Assembly: GCA_023433825.1 (NCBI GenBank)
Contig: JAEYTU010000545.1
Span: 1 to 10,469 of the forward strand
DNA length: 10,469 nt
Direction: 5' to 3'
Source of the DNA: Planctomycetota bacterium
GTDB lineage: Bacteria > Planctomycetota > UBA1135 > UBA2386
A program made the position numbers and the translations under genes. The first letter of the stretch is position 1. Each line of letters opens with the position of its first letter. Of this stretch, positions 1 through 5,374 are shown piece by piece. The notes under the pieces are model-generated. The model searched no databases. It was not told the DNA's origin and worked only from the letters and a program-made list of their open reading frames with translations.

Positions 1-280
1 GCCCGGAAGGGCGCGTGGTGCGCGAAGCGGAGACGGTGGACGCGGGGTCGCAGTCGTACCCGCGCCCGCGCCACGGTCGACCGCTCCCGGTTCGGGTGTC
101 GCCTCAGGACTGCCGGATGAGCGCGTCTCCGCGCGGCGGAGCGCATCGCGCACCGGTTCGCGTCGCTCGCACAAGTGCCGGGATCGCAGGGGGGGCACCA
201 CGCCCGAAAGTGCGGCCGCACGCGCAACGATGCGATCGCGAGCGCGGATGCCTCTACGCAGCCCCGCCCCTGACGCTCGT
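1..280. other. Left-edge stretch with no supportable gene
   Basis: I see no convincing gene here. Several frames are open to the left edge on both strands, for example a plus frame that ends at about 118-120 and a plus frame that runs on to about 377. Their translations are Arg/Pro-rich and low in hydrophobic residues, resemble no family I know, and the longer one runs into the better supported minus-strand gene at 281-604. A gene whose body lies left of the window could still end here. No RNA gene, repeat array or clear terminator was seen. Confidence 0.5.
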
Positions 281-604
281 TCAGGTCGAACCTGTGCCGT
301 CACAGTCACCGCGAACGACCCGCCAGCCGAACTCGTCACGGAAGTCGACGAAGCAGGCGGCACAGATCCAGTGGTAGGCGTCCTCCGTCGAGTAGCCGCG
401 GTGCAGATCGCCTTCGCGGTCGGAGAACTTGGTCCAGCAGAACGCGCAGTGGTCGTGGTCCCAATCCGAGCGGTACGGCCGATACCCCCGCGCGACCAAC
501 GGCACTCCGCTCAGATACCGATCCTGCCCCTGTCGGCGCCAGTCATCGGGAGCCGGGCGCTTCGGGTGGTCCTTCATGTAAAGGCGCCGATCCCCGTTGG
601 GCAT
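281..604 (-). CDS. Small conserved CxxC/CxxC putative zinc-binding protein, function unknown
   Basis: This encodes a 107-residue soluble protein. Two CxxC pairs (C53/C56 and C81/C84) are 24 residues apart, as expected for one bound zinc. Other marked features are DDWRRQGQDRYL near residues 20-31, WDHDHC at 48-53, GYSTEDAYHWIC at 70-81 and DFRDEFGW at 87-94. The same combination (DDWRRQGQ, WDHDHCEFC, GY.T.D.Y.WIC..CF.DF) is familiar to me from short hypothetical proteins in Bacteroidota and Firmicutes, none with a known function that I can name. There is no signal peptide or membrane segment. The start is uncertain: a second Met at residue 10 (position 577) begins MKDHPKRPAPDDW, and neither start has a good ribosome binding site. 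The gene stands alone, with about 200 empty bases between it and the tRNA gene. That it is a real gene is likely; its role is unknown. Confidence 0.75.
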   Translation of the reverse strand: MPNGDRRLYMKDHPKRPAPDDWRRQGQDRYLSGVPLVARGYRPYRSDWDHDHCAFCWTKFSDREGDLHRGYSTEDAYHWICAACFVDFRDEFGWRVVRGDCDGTGST

Positions 605-806
605 CGGGCTGCCGCGCTGTCGCCGACTCGCTCGTGGACGTGCGAGCCAGGACTCGCCCGACCCATGTGTTCGGTCGCCATGACAGTCACGGTGTGGACG
701 TGGGTGTCACCAGGTCAAGCCCAAGGCGTTTCCGCGGTGCCGTTCTGGCTCGTCGCGAACCCCCCGAGAACGCCCTCCCCACGCCCTCTCGCTGCGTTCC
801 CCAACA
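605..806. other. Intergenic stretch with no feature seen
   Basis: This lies between the 3' end of the tRNA-Arg gene and the start of the small CxxC protein gene, both on the minus strand. It must hold the end of the tRNA transcript and possibly the promoter of the small gene, but I see no clear U-tailed hairpin and no convincing promoter. Frames through it give no natural-looking protein. Confidence 0.4.
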
Positions 807-883
807 TGGCACGCCCGGCAGGGATCGAACCTGCGACCGCCGGATTAGAAATCCGGTGCTCTATCCAACTGAGCTACGGGCGC
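807..883 (-). tRNA. tRNA-Arg, anticodon UCU
   Basis: The minus strand folds into a complete 77-base cloverleaf with an encoded 3' CCA. The acceptor 5' strand GCGCCCG pairs with CGGGCGT (the first pair is G-U), followed by discriminator G and CCA. The D arm is GCTC/GAGC, the anticodon stem is CCGGA/TCCGG around the loop TTTCTAA, and the T arm is GCAGG/CCTGC around TTCGATC. The anticodon TCT reads AGA and AGG arginine codons, which are rare in this GC-rich DNA. The gene starts 45 bases after the rpmB stop codon on the same strand, so it may be processed from an rpmB transcript. No duplicated 3' end was found nearby, so there is no sign that it served as an integration site. Confidence 0.98.
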
Positions 884-928
884 GCGCGGCGCGACAACGT
901 AGCCAACGCGACGGTCGGAGACAGTGCG

Positions 929-1246
929 TCAGTCGGCGCGCTTTTGCGCCTTCGAGAACGCGCGATTGCGGCCACGCAGCGCGCGGACGAGCGGGAAGCG
1001 GACTTCCTTGTCGCCCTTCTGCAGCACGATCACGCCGGTCTTGATGGCCTTCGTGGACAACCGCATGTGCAGGATCGCGCCCTCGGGAGTCAGCACGCGC
1101 ACCGGCTGGATGTTCGCCTTGTAGGTGCGCTTGCTGCGGCCGGTGACGCGACGGCCGACGCCGCCCTGCTTCTTCGCAAGACCGCGGCGGGTGACCTGGT
1201 TGCCGACGCGGGTTCGGCGGCCGGTGATCTGGCAGACTCGGGACAT
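929..1246 (-). CDS. rpmB: 50S ribosomal protein L28
   Basis: The 105-residue product is ribosomal protein L28 (bL28), a component of the large subunit. It begins MSRVCQITGRRTRVGN, the family's hallmark N-terminus. RRGLAKKQGGVGRRVTGRSKRTYKANIQPVRV follows as a basic central stretch, and STKAIKTG is the conserved later core. It is longer than the 78-residue E. coli protein. The extra central GGVG..VTGRSKR segment is like that of Thermus and, as I recall, planctomycete L28, and the tail is extended and basic. The start is set at this ATG because the family begins here, although the frame is open 20 codons further upstream. No Shine-Dalgarno sequence is visible. A likely promoter lies 33 bases upstream, and tRNA-Arg follows 45 bases downstream. 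There is only one Cys near the N-terminus, so it is not a full zinc-ribbon form. Confidence 0.97.
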   Translation of the reverse strand: MSRVCQITGRRTRVGNQVTRRGLAKKQGGVGRRVTGRSKRTYKANIQPVRVLTPEGAILHMRLSTKAIKTGVIVLQKGDKEVRFPLVRALRGRNRAFSKAQKRAD

Positions 1247-1278
1247 GGGGTCGGATCCGGGTTGGGGAAAGGGCGAGC

Positions 1279-1306
1279 ACTCTAGCGAGCGACCCGAGCG
1301 GAACAA
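1279..1306 (-). promoter_or_regulatory. Sigma-70-like promoter of rpmB
   Basis: Read on the minus strand, TTGTTC (1301-1306) is followed after 16 bases by TAGAGT (1279-1284). This gives three -35 matches and four -10 matches to the bacterial consensus. It sits in the 87-base gap between the pyrC stop codon and the rpmB start and would give a leader of roughly 25 bases. It suggests that rpmB, and perhaps tRNA-Arg, is transcribed independently of lgt-pyrC. It is a pattern match only. Confidence 0.45.
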
Positions 1307-1333
1307 GATCGAAGGTCGCCCGCGACGAGCGCC

Positions 1334-2659
1334 TCACGCACGAAACCGCGCGACTCGTCCATCCGCCGCCGCCGGCCCGGCCGCCAACGAGTACGCAACG
1401 CGCCCGCGCAACACGGTCGTCGTCGGCCAGCCGGCCAACTCGATCCCCTCGTACGGGCTGTACCCGGCACGCGAGTGCAGCCAGCCGAGCGGCAGCGGCC
1501 GTCGGACGTTCGGATCGACGACGACCAAGTCTCCATCGGCCCCCGGCGTCAGCGTCCCCTTGCCGACGAGGCCATAGGTCTGCGCCGCGCCCGCGCACGC
1601 GACCCGCACGACGTCCGGCAGCGTCAGCCACCCATCGCGGACCGCCGTCAGCAGCAACCCGAGGATCGTCTGAACCCCCGGGATCCCCGACGGACTGTCC
1701 GGATACGGCTTCGCCTTCTCGGCCAGCGTGTGCGGGGCGTGGTCGCTGCCGATGCACGTCAGAACGCCGTCGACGAGCGCCTGACGCAGCGCATCGCGGT
1801 GCCGTCGATCGCGCACCGGCGGATTCATCTGCGCGCGCGTGCCGAACCGCAGGTAGCAGTCCGGCGCCTCCAAGAACAAGTGGTTCGGCGTGACCTCCGC
1901 CGTCACGAGGTCGGCGAGGCGGCGCTGCCGCAGCAGGTCGCATTCCTCGGCCGTGCTGACGTGCAGCACGTGGACCTTGCGGCCGGTCCGCTCGGCGAGG
2001 TCGAGCAGCCGCGTCGTCGCGCGCACGGCGCACGTCACGTCGCGGACGTCGGGGTGCTGCGTCACCGGCGCACCCCCCGCCAGGGCCGCGTACCGCTCGC
2101 GCAGCCGCGGCTCGTCCTCGGCGTGAACGGCGACCCGGCGGCGTCCGGACCGCAGAACGCGTTCGAGCGTCGCGTCGTCGGGCACGAGCAGGTCGCCGGT
2201 CGACGAGCCCATGAACACCTTGACCCCGGCACAGCCGGGCATCTGCTCGATCTCGCCGAGTCGATCCGCGTTCTGCGCCGTCGCGCCGACGAAGAACGCG
2301 TGGTCCGCGTGCGCGCGCCCGACGGCGCGCTGCAACTTGTCGGCGAGCAGTTCCGGCGTCGTCGTCGCCGGCTTCGTGTTCGGCATCTCGAAGAACGTCG
2401 TGACGCCGCCGGCGATCGCCGCGAGCGATCCCGACGCGAGGTCCTCCTTGTGCGTCAGTCCCGGCTCGCGGAAGTGCACCTGCGGGTCGACGAGTCCCGG
2501 CAGCACGAGACACCCGCGCGCGTCGAGCCGCGCGACACCCGCCGGCGGCGCGAGATCCACGCCAACCTCCGCGACGCGCCCGTCACGAATCCAGACGTCG
2601 GCGCGCGTTCGCCCGCTCGTCGACACGACCTCACCACCCGCGACGAACAACTCACCCAC
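1334..2659 (-). CDS. pyrC: Dihydroorotase (QVHFREPGLTHK subtype)
   Basis: This 441-residue cytoplasmic amidohydrolase is expected to interconvert N-carbamoyl-L-aspartate and L-dihydroorotate, the third step of pyrimidine synthesis. Visible family features are VDPQVHFREPG (57-67), the GGVTTFFEMPNTKP block (84-97), K147 in GVKVFMGSSTG as the expected carboxylated lysine, H179 in VAVHAE, H230/H233 in VHVLHVS, MNPPVR (278-283) and the catalytic D306 in GSDHAPH. Length fits class I enzymes. The first His of the usual metal-binding HxH is Gln here (Q60-V-H62). I recall the same change in Bacteroidota dihydroorotases, so this is probably a normal subtype. The start is GTG at 2659, backed by GGGAG eight bases upstream. 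It overlaps the end of lgt by 8 bases, so coupled translation is likely. A related amidohydrolase such as allantoinase or hydantoinase is less likely. Confidence 0.92.
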   Translation of the reverse strand: MGELFVAGGEVVSTSGRTRADVWIRDGRVAEVGVDLAPPAGVARLDARGCLVLPGLVDPQVHFREPGLTHKEDLASGSLAAIAGGVTTFFEMPNTKPATTTPELLADKLQRAVGRAHADHAFFVGATAQNADRLGEIEQMPGCAGVKVFMGSSTGDLLVPDDATLERVLRSGRRRVAVHAEDEPRLRERYAALAGGAPVTQHPDVRDVTCAVRATTRLLDLAERTGRKVHVLHVSTAEECDLLRQRRLADLVTAEVTPNHLFLEAPDCYLRFGTRAQMNPPVRDRRHRDALRQALVDGVLTCIGSDHAPHTLAEKAKPYPDSPSGIPGVQTILGLLLTAVRDGWLTLPDVVRVACAGAAQTYGLVGKGTLTPGADGDLVVVDPNVRRPLPLGWLHSRAGYSPYEGIELAGWPTTTVLRGRVAYSLAAGPAAADGRVARFRA

Positions 2660-3578
2660 GACGACGTCTCCCGATCACGATGCTTGCGCCGACAGCGATC
2701 ATCGCCGTGCACAACAACTGCCCCATCGACAGCCCGAGGAAGATCGTCCCCATCGGGTTCTCGGCGGTTCGGAACTGCGGGTCCGGCTGCCGGAAGAACT
2801 CGACGACGAATCGCACGACGCCGTATCCGAGCACGAACACACCGCCGTAGACGCCGCTCGAAAGCGGCTTCTGCCGCGTCGCGCGATACAGCAACCACAG
2901 CACGAGGCCGAGCAGCAGTCCTTCGCCGATCGCTTCGTAGATCTGCGATGGATGCCGCAGCGGCACCTGCTCGCGCACCGACTCCCAGCGTCCGTCCTCC
3001 ATCGCCGCGAGCATCGAGACCTCGCGCGCGCGCAGCCCTTCGACGGCGTCGAGCCCGAGCTTCTGCGCGGCGACCGGATCGGTCGGGAAGCGCATCGCCC
3101 ACGGCACGCTCGCATCGGTCACGCGGCCGTACAACTCGCCGTTGACGAAGTTCGCGATTCGCACGGCGAAGATCCCCGGCACCGTCGCCATCGCGACGCA
3201 GTCGCCGATCCGCCATGGATCGGCGCGGTGCCGCCACGAGAACCAGACGAACGCGACGACGACGCCGAGCAGACCACCGTGGAACGCGAGCCCGCCCTCC
3301 CAGACGCGCAGGATCTGCAGCGGCTCCGACAGGTAGTCCGGTCGGTAGAACAGGCAGAAGCCGATTCGACCACCGAGGATCACGCCGAGGATCAGCCACA
3401 GGATCAGGTCTGCGACCTTGGCTTCCGGCAGCGGCCAGAACCCGCGCCGCGCGAACCGCGTCAGCATCCACTGCCCCGCGAAGAACGCGACGACGTACAT
3501 CAGCCCGTACCAGCGGATCTGGATCGGCCCGAGGCTCAGCAGCACCGGGTCGATCACGGGGAACAGGATCTCGGCCAT
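2652..3578 (-). CDS. lgt: Phosphatidylglycerol:prolipoprotein diacylglyceryl transferase
   Basis: Lgt, 308 residues, is the inner-membrane enzyme that moves diacylglycerol from phosphatidylglycerol to the lipobox cysteine of prolipoproteins, the first step of lipoprotein maturation. The protein is polytopic. Family features are IRWYGLMYV (21-29), GGRIGFCLFYRPDYL (69-83), GGLAFHGGLLG (95-105) with the essential-type H100, the signature RIANFVNGELYGR (140-152), RHPSQIYEA (208-216) and VVRFVVEFFRQPD (254-266) with R256/R263. MGQLL is near the C-terminus. The frame is open far upstream, but MAEILFPVIDPVLLSLGPIQIRW is the natural Lgt N-terminus and fixes the start at 3578. No Shine-Dalgarno site is present; TAACGT lies 7 bases before the ATG. 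It heads a unit with pyrC and is divergent from eboA across 49 bases. Confidence 0.97.
   Translation of the reverse strand: MAEILFPVIDPVLLSLGPIQIRWYGLMYVVAFFAGQWMLTRFARRGFWPLPEAKVADLILWLILGVILGGRIGFCLFYRPDYLSEPLQILRVWEGGLAFHGGLLGVVVAFVWFSWRHRADPWRIGDCVAMATVPGIFAVRIANFVNGELYGRVTDASVPWAMRFPTDPVAAQKLGLDAVEGLRAREVSMLAAMEDGRWESVREQVPLRHPSQIYEAIGEGLLLGLVLWLLYRATRQKPLSSGVYGGVFVLGYGVVRFVVEFFRQPDPQFRTAENPMGTIFLGLSMGQLLCTAMIAVGASIVIGRRRRG
2668..2672 (-). promoter_or_regulatory. Shine-Dalgarno site of pyrC
   Basis: GGGAG on the minus strand lies 8 bases before the GTG start at 2659, inside the last codons of lgt. It supports the GTG start and the 8-base overlap (GTGGGTGA), since starts elsewhere in this window often lack such a site. 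Confidence 0.6.
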
Positions 3579-3585
3579 CGGCGGA

Positions 3586-3591
3586 ACGTTA
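3586..3591 (-). promoter_or_regulatory. Candidate -10 element of lgt (leaderless)
   Basis: The minus strand reads TAACGT with 7 bases to the lgt ATG, a spacing that would put transcription start at or next to the start codon. No good -35 is seen at 16-18 bases upstream. This is inferred from position and the lack of a Shine-Dalgarno site. Confidence 0.3.
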
Positions 3592-3617
3592 GGGCCGCGG
3601 CTCCGTCGCGCTACGCT
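3589..3617 (+). promoter_or_regulatory. Candidate promoter of eboAB (leaderless)
   Basis: TACGCT (3612-3617) is a -10-like hexamer ending 10 bases before the eboA ATG, with a poor -35 match TTAGGG (3589-3594) 17 bases further upstream. The predicted transcript would have almost no leader, and no Shine-Dalgarno site is present. It overlaps the candidate lgt -10 on the other strand, so the two directions may compete for polymerase. Confidence 0.35.
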
Positions 3618-3627
3618 TCGCCGCCCG

Positions 3628-4437
3628 ATGACCGACCTGCTGTCGCCGCCCGCGAACGAATGGCTGACCGACGCCATCACTCGCGTCGCCACGGATCGCA
3701 CCGCGCTCGCCGTCCTGCTGCCGCAACTTCCGCGACGCGTCGGCCGCGCGGCGCTTGCCGCGGGTCGCGTCTGCGTCGGCGACGTCGAGATCGAACGCGG
3801 TGCATTCCGGGCCTGCGACGCTGCCGCGCACGCACTGACGACGGCCGCGAAGGCGACTCCTGCCGAGCTGCTCGACCTGTTCCAGCACGGCGACATGGAA
3901 GAGCGGATCATGGTCATGCGCGCGGCCGCGGTTCGTCCTGCCGACGACGGCACCGCGGTGCTGCTCGGCGAGGCGCAGCGGTCGAACACGATGCTGGTCT
4001 TCGAAGCCGCGGTCTGCGACACGAACCTCGTCGCGCGCAGCCGCGACACCGGCAAGCTCGATCCCGACGACCTGAGGCGGCTCGTCCTGAAGCTCGCGTT
4101 CAACGATCTGCCGATCGCGCGCGTCTACGGCGTCGAACGTCACGCCGACGGCGAGCTGACGCGGATGCTGCAGGACTTCGCGACCGAACGTGAGGCCGCC
4201 GGTCGCCCGGTCTGGGCCGACACGTACCGGCTGATCGCGCGCGCCCCGCGCGCAGGCACGGTCGCGCGGCTGCTCGGCGGACTCGAGCACGGCGCCGACG
4301 CGATCCGCGCCGCTGCGATCGACGGTCTCGCGGCGCTGCGTTCGCCCGCACTCCACCCATGGCTCCGCGAGCGCGTCGACCGCGAACCGCGGGCCGACTT
4401 GCGGCAACGCCTCGAACGAGCCCTCGCCGCGCACTGA
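3628..4437 (+). CDS. eboA: EboA-domain protein
   Basis: The 269-residue protein has no signal peptide or membrane segment and is mostly helical with many Ala and Arg. I recognise the EboA core: LDLFQHGDMEERIMVMRAA (82-100), then EAQRSNTMLVFEAAVCDTN (115-133), which matches the family's RTN...VFEAIA..NP. LVLKLAFNDLPIARVYGVERH (152-172) matches VLKA.F....L..I.GLD.R. MLQDFATEREAAGRPV (180-195) matches DYA.ERWAAGR. The Trp of the usual WNQMVLK block is absent (LRRLVLK here). EboA has no known biochemical activity; the ebo cluster is linked to scytonemin precursor export in Nostoc and to nematode repulsion in Pseudomonas. The start is ATG 3628, without a Shine-Dalgarno site; the open frame extends upstream into lgt antisense and is not used. 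eboB follows after 17 bases. The family call is from recalled motifs. Confidence 0.82.
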   Translation: MTDLLSPPANEWLTDAITRVATDRTALAVLLPQLPRRVGRAALAAGRVCVGDVEIERGAFRACDAAAHALTTAAKATPAELLDLFQHGDMEERIMVMRAAAVRPADDGTAVLLGEAQRSNTMLVFEAAVCDTNLVARSRDTGKLDPDDLRRLVLKLAFNDLPIARVYGVERHADGELTRMLQDFATEREAAGRPVWADTYRLIARAPRAGTVARLLGGLEHGADAIRAAAIDGLAALRSPALHPWLRERVDREPRADLRQRLERALAAH

Positions 4438-4454
4438 CCGCGGGAACCCACGAC

Positions 4455-5336
4455 ATGCGCATCTTCGAACCGCACGCCCACATGTTCAGCCGCGTCACCG
4501 ACGACTACGAACGGATGGCGCTCGCCGGCGTTCGCGCGGTGCTGGAGCCGGCGTTCTGGCTCGGTCAAAACCGCACGTCGGTCGGCTCGTTCGTCGACTA
4601 CTTCGACACGCTGCTCGGCTGGGAGCGCTTCCGCGCGCAGCAGTTCGGCATCCATCACTACTGCACGATGGCGTTGAACCCGCGCGAGGCGAACGACGAC
4701 CGCGTCAACCAGGGCGTGCTCGAGATCCTGCCGCGGTACCTCGAGAAGCACAGCGTCCTCGGCGTCGGCGAGATCGGCCTCGACGATCAGACGACGAAGG
4801 AGGAACGCTTCTACATCGCGCAGCTCGACCTCGCGCAGAAGCACGACCTGCCGGTCCTCGTGCACACGCCGCATCGCGACAAGAAGCGCGGCTTCGAGCG
4901 CTGCCTCGCGATCCTGAAGGACATGTCGTTCCCGATGGAGCGCGTCCTGCTCGACCACGGCAACGAGGAGACGATCCGGATCACCCGCGACGTCGGTTGC
5001 TGGTCGGGCTTCTCGATCTACCCGAACACGAAGATGGACGTGCACCGGATGGTGCGCATCCTGCAGGAGCACGGCGTCGAACGAATGATCGTCAACAGCG
5101 CCTGCGACTGGGGCGTCAGCGATCCGCTGATGGTCCCGAAGCTCGTCTTGAAGGCCGAGCAGGCCGGACTGCCGGTCGACGCGCTCGAACGCCTCGTCTG
5201 GGAGAACCCGATCGCGTTCTTCGAGCAGGGTGGCCGGCTCGATCGCACCGAGTTGGAGCGCCCGGCGTCGGCGAACCTGCGCGAGACGTTCGACGGCAAC
5301 TCAGTGCTGCGCGGTCAGGACCCGGACAGCGTCTGA
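4455..5336 (+). CDS. eboB: EboB-type TatD-like metal-dependent hydrolase
   Basis: The 293-residue protein is of the TatD/amidohydrolase TIM-barrel type and probably cytosolic. Expected metal ligands are H7 and H9 in EPHAH, E106 in GVGEIGLD, H137 in LVHTPHRDKK, H168 in LLDHGN and D218 in ACDWGVSDPL. The run MFSRVTDDYERMA (10-22), EPAFWLGQNRTSVGSFVDYF (31-50), WERFRAQQFGIHHYC (56-70), SIYPNTKM (187-194) and DWGVSDPL separates it from housekeeping TatD DNases and fits the EboB branch. Its natural substrate is not known to me. ATG 4455 has a modest GGGAA eight bases upstream. It lies 17 bases after eboA and is surely co-transcribed. No eboC (UbiA-type prenyltransferase) follows; a convergent glycosyltransferase gene begins 38 bases later. 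The C-terminus is slightly longer and polar. Confidence 0.85.
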   Translation: MRIFEPHAHMFSRVTDDYERMALAGVRAVLEPAFWLGQNRTSVGSFVDYFDTLLGWERFRAQQFGIHHYCTMALNPREANDDRVNQGVLEILPRYLEKHSVLGVGEIGLDDQTTKEERFYIAQLDLAQKHDLPVLVHTPHRDKKRGFERCLAILKDMSFPMERVLLDHGNEETIRITRDVGCWSGFSIYPNTKMDVHRMVRILQEHGVERMIVNSACDWGVSDPLMVPKLVLKAEQAGLPVDALERLVWENPIAFFEQGGRLDRTELERPASANLRETFDGNSVLRGQDPDSV

Positions 5337-5355
5337 ATGTCCGAACGTCCGAATG
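5336..5355 (+). repeat. Short tandem repeat AAYGTCCG x2.5
   Basis: AATGTCCG, AACGTCCG and a partial AATG lie back to back directly after the eboB stop codon. With only two and a half units it is a minor feature, perhaps replication slippage in the short gap between convergent genes. Confidence 0.5.
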
Positions 5356-5373
5356 CGGCGCGGCGCGGCGCCG
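5356..5373. terminator. Possible hairpin between convergent genes
   Basis: CGGCGC (5356-5361) pairs with GCGCCG (5368-5373) around the 6-base loop GGCGCG. The hairpin sits in the 38-base gap between the convergent eboB and glycosyltransferase genes, where a two-way terminator is expected. It has no U-rich tail on either strand. The stem is also part of a CGGCG triplet repeat, so pairing may be incidental. Confidence 0.3.
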
Positions 5374-5374
5374 G

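Noticed and set aside
15..377. Plus-strand open frame at the left edge (120 codons)
   Set aside because: It runs into the convergent small CxxC gene and has no recognisable motif; its later codons have poor coding character.
807..883. tRNA-Arg as an attachment site for an integrated element
   Set aside because: No second copy of the tRNA 3' end, no integrase and no foreign-looking genes are present in the window.
861..2513. Long minus-strand open frame (550 codons) spanning rpmB and pyrC in another frame
   Set aside because: It crosses two real genes and the tRNA and has no natural protein features.
1475..3145. Long plus-strand open frame (556 codons) opposite pyrC and lgt
   Set aside because: It is antisense to two clearly identified genes. 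The translation is Arg-rich with no family motifs, and GC-rich third positions create such open frames.
3579..4103. Upstream extension of lgt into the eboA region
   Set aside because: The frame is open, but the added 175 residues are antisense to eboA, while MAEILFPVIDP is the normal Lgt beginning.
4455..5336. Housekeeping TatD DNase
   Set aside because: Metal ligands are TatD-like, but the FWLGQNRTSVGSFVDYF and ACDWGVSDPL stretches and the eboA partner point to the EboB branch.
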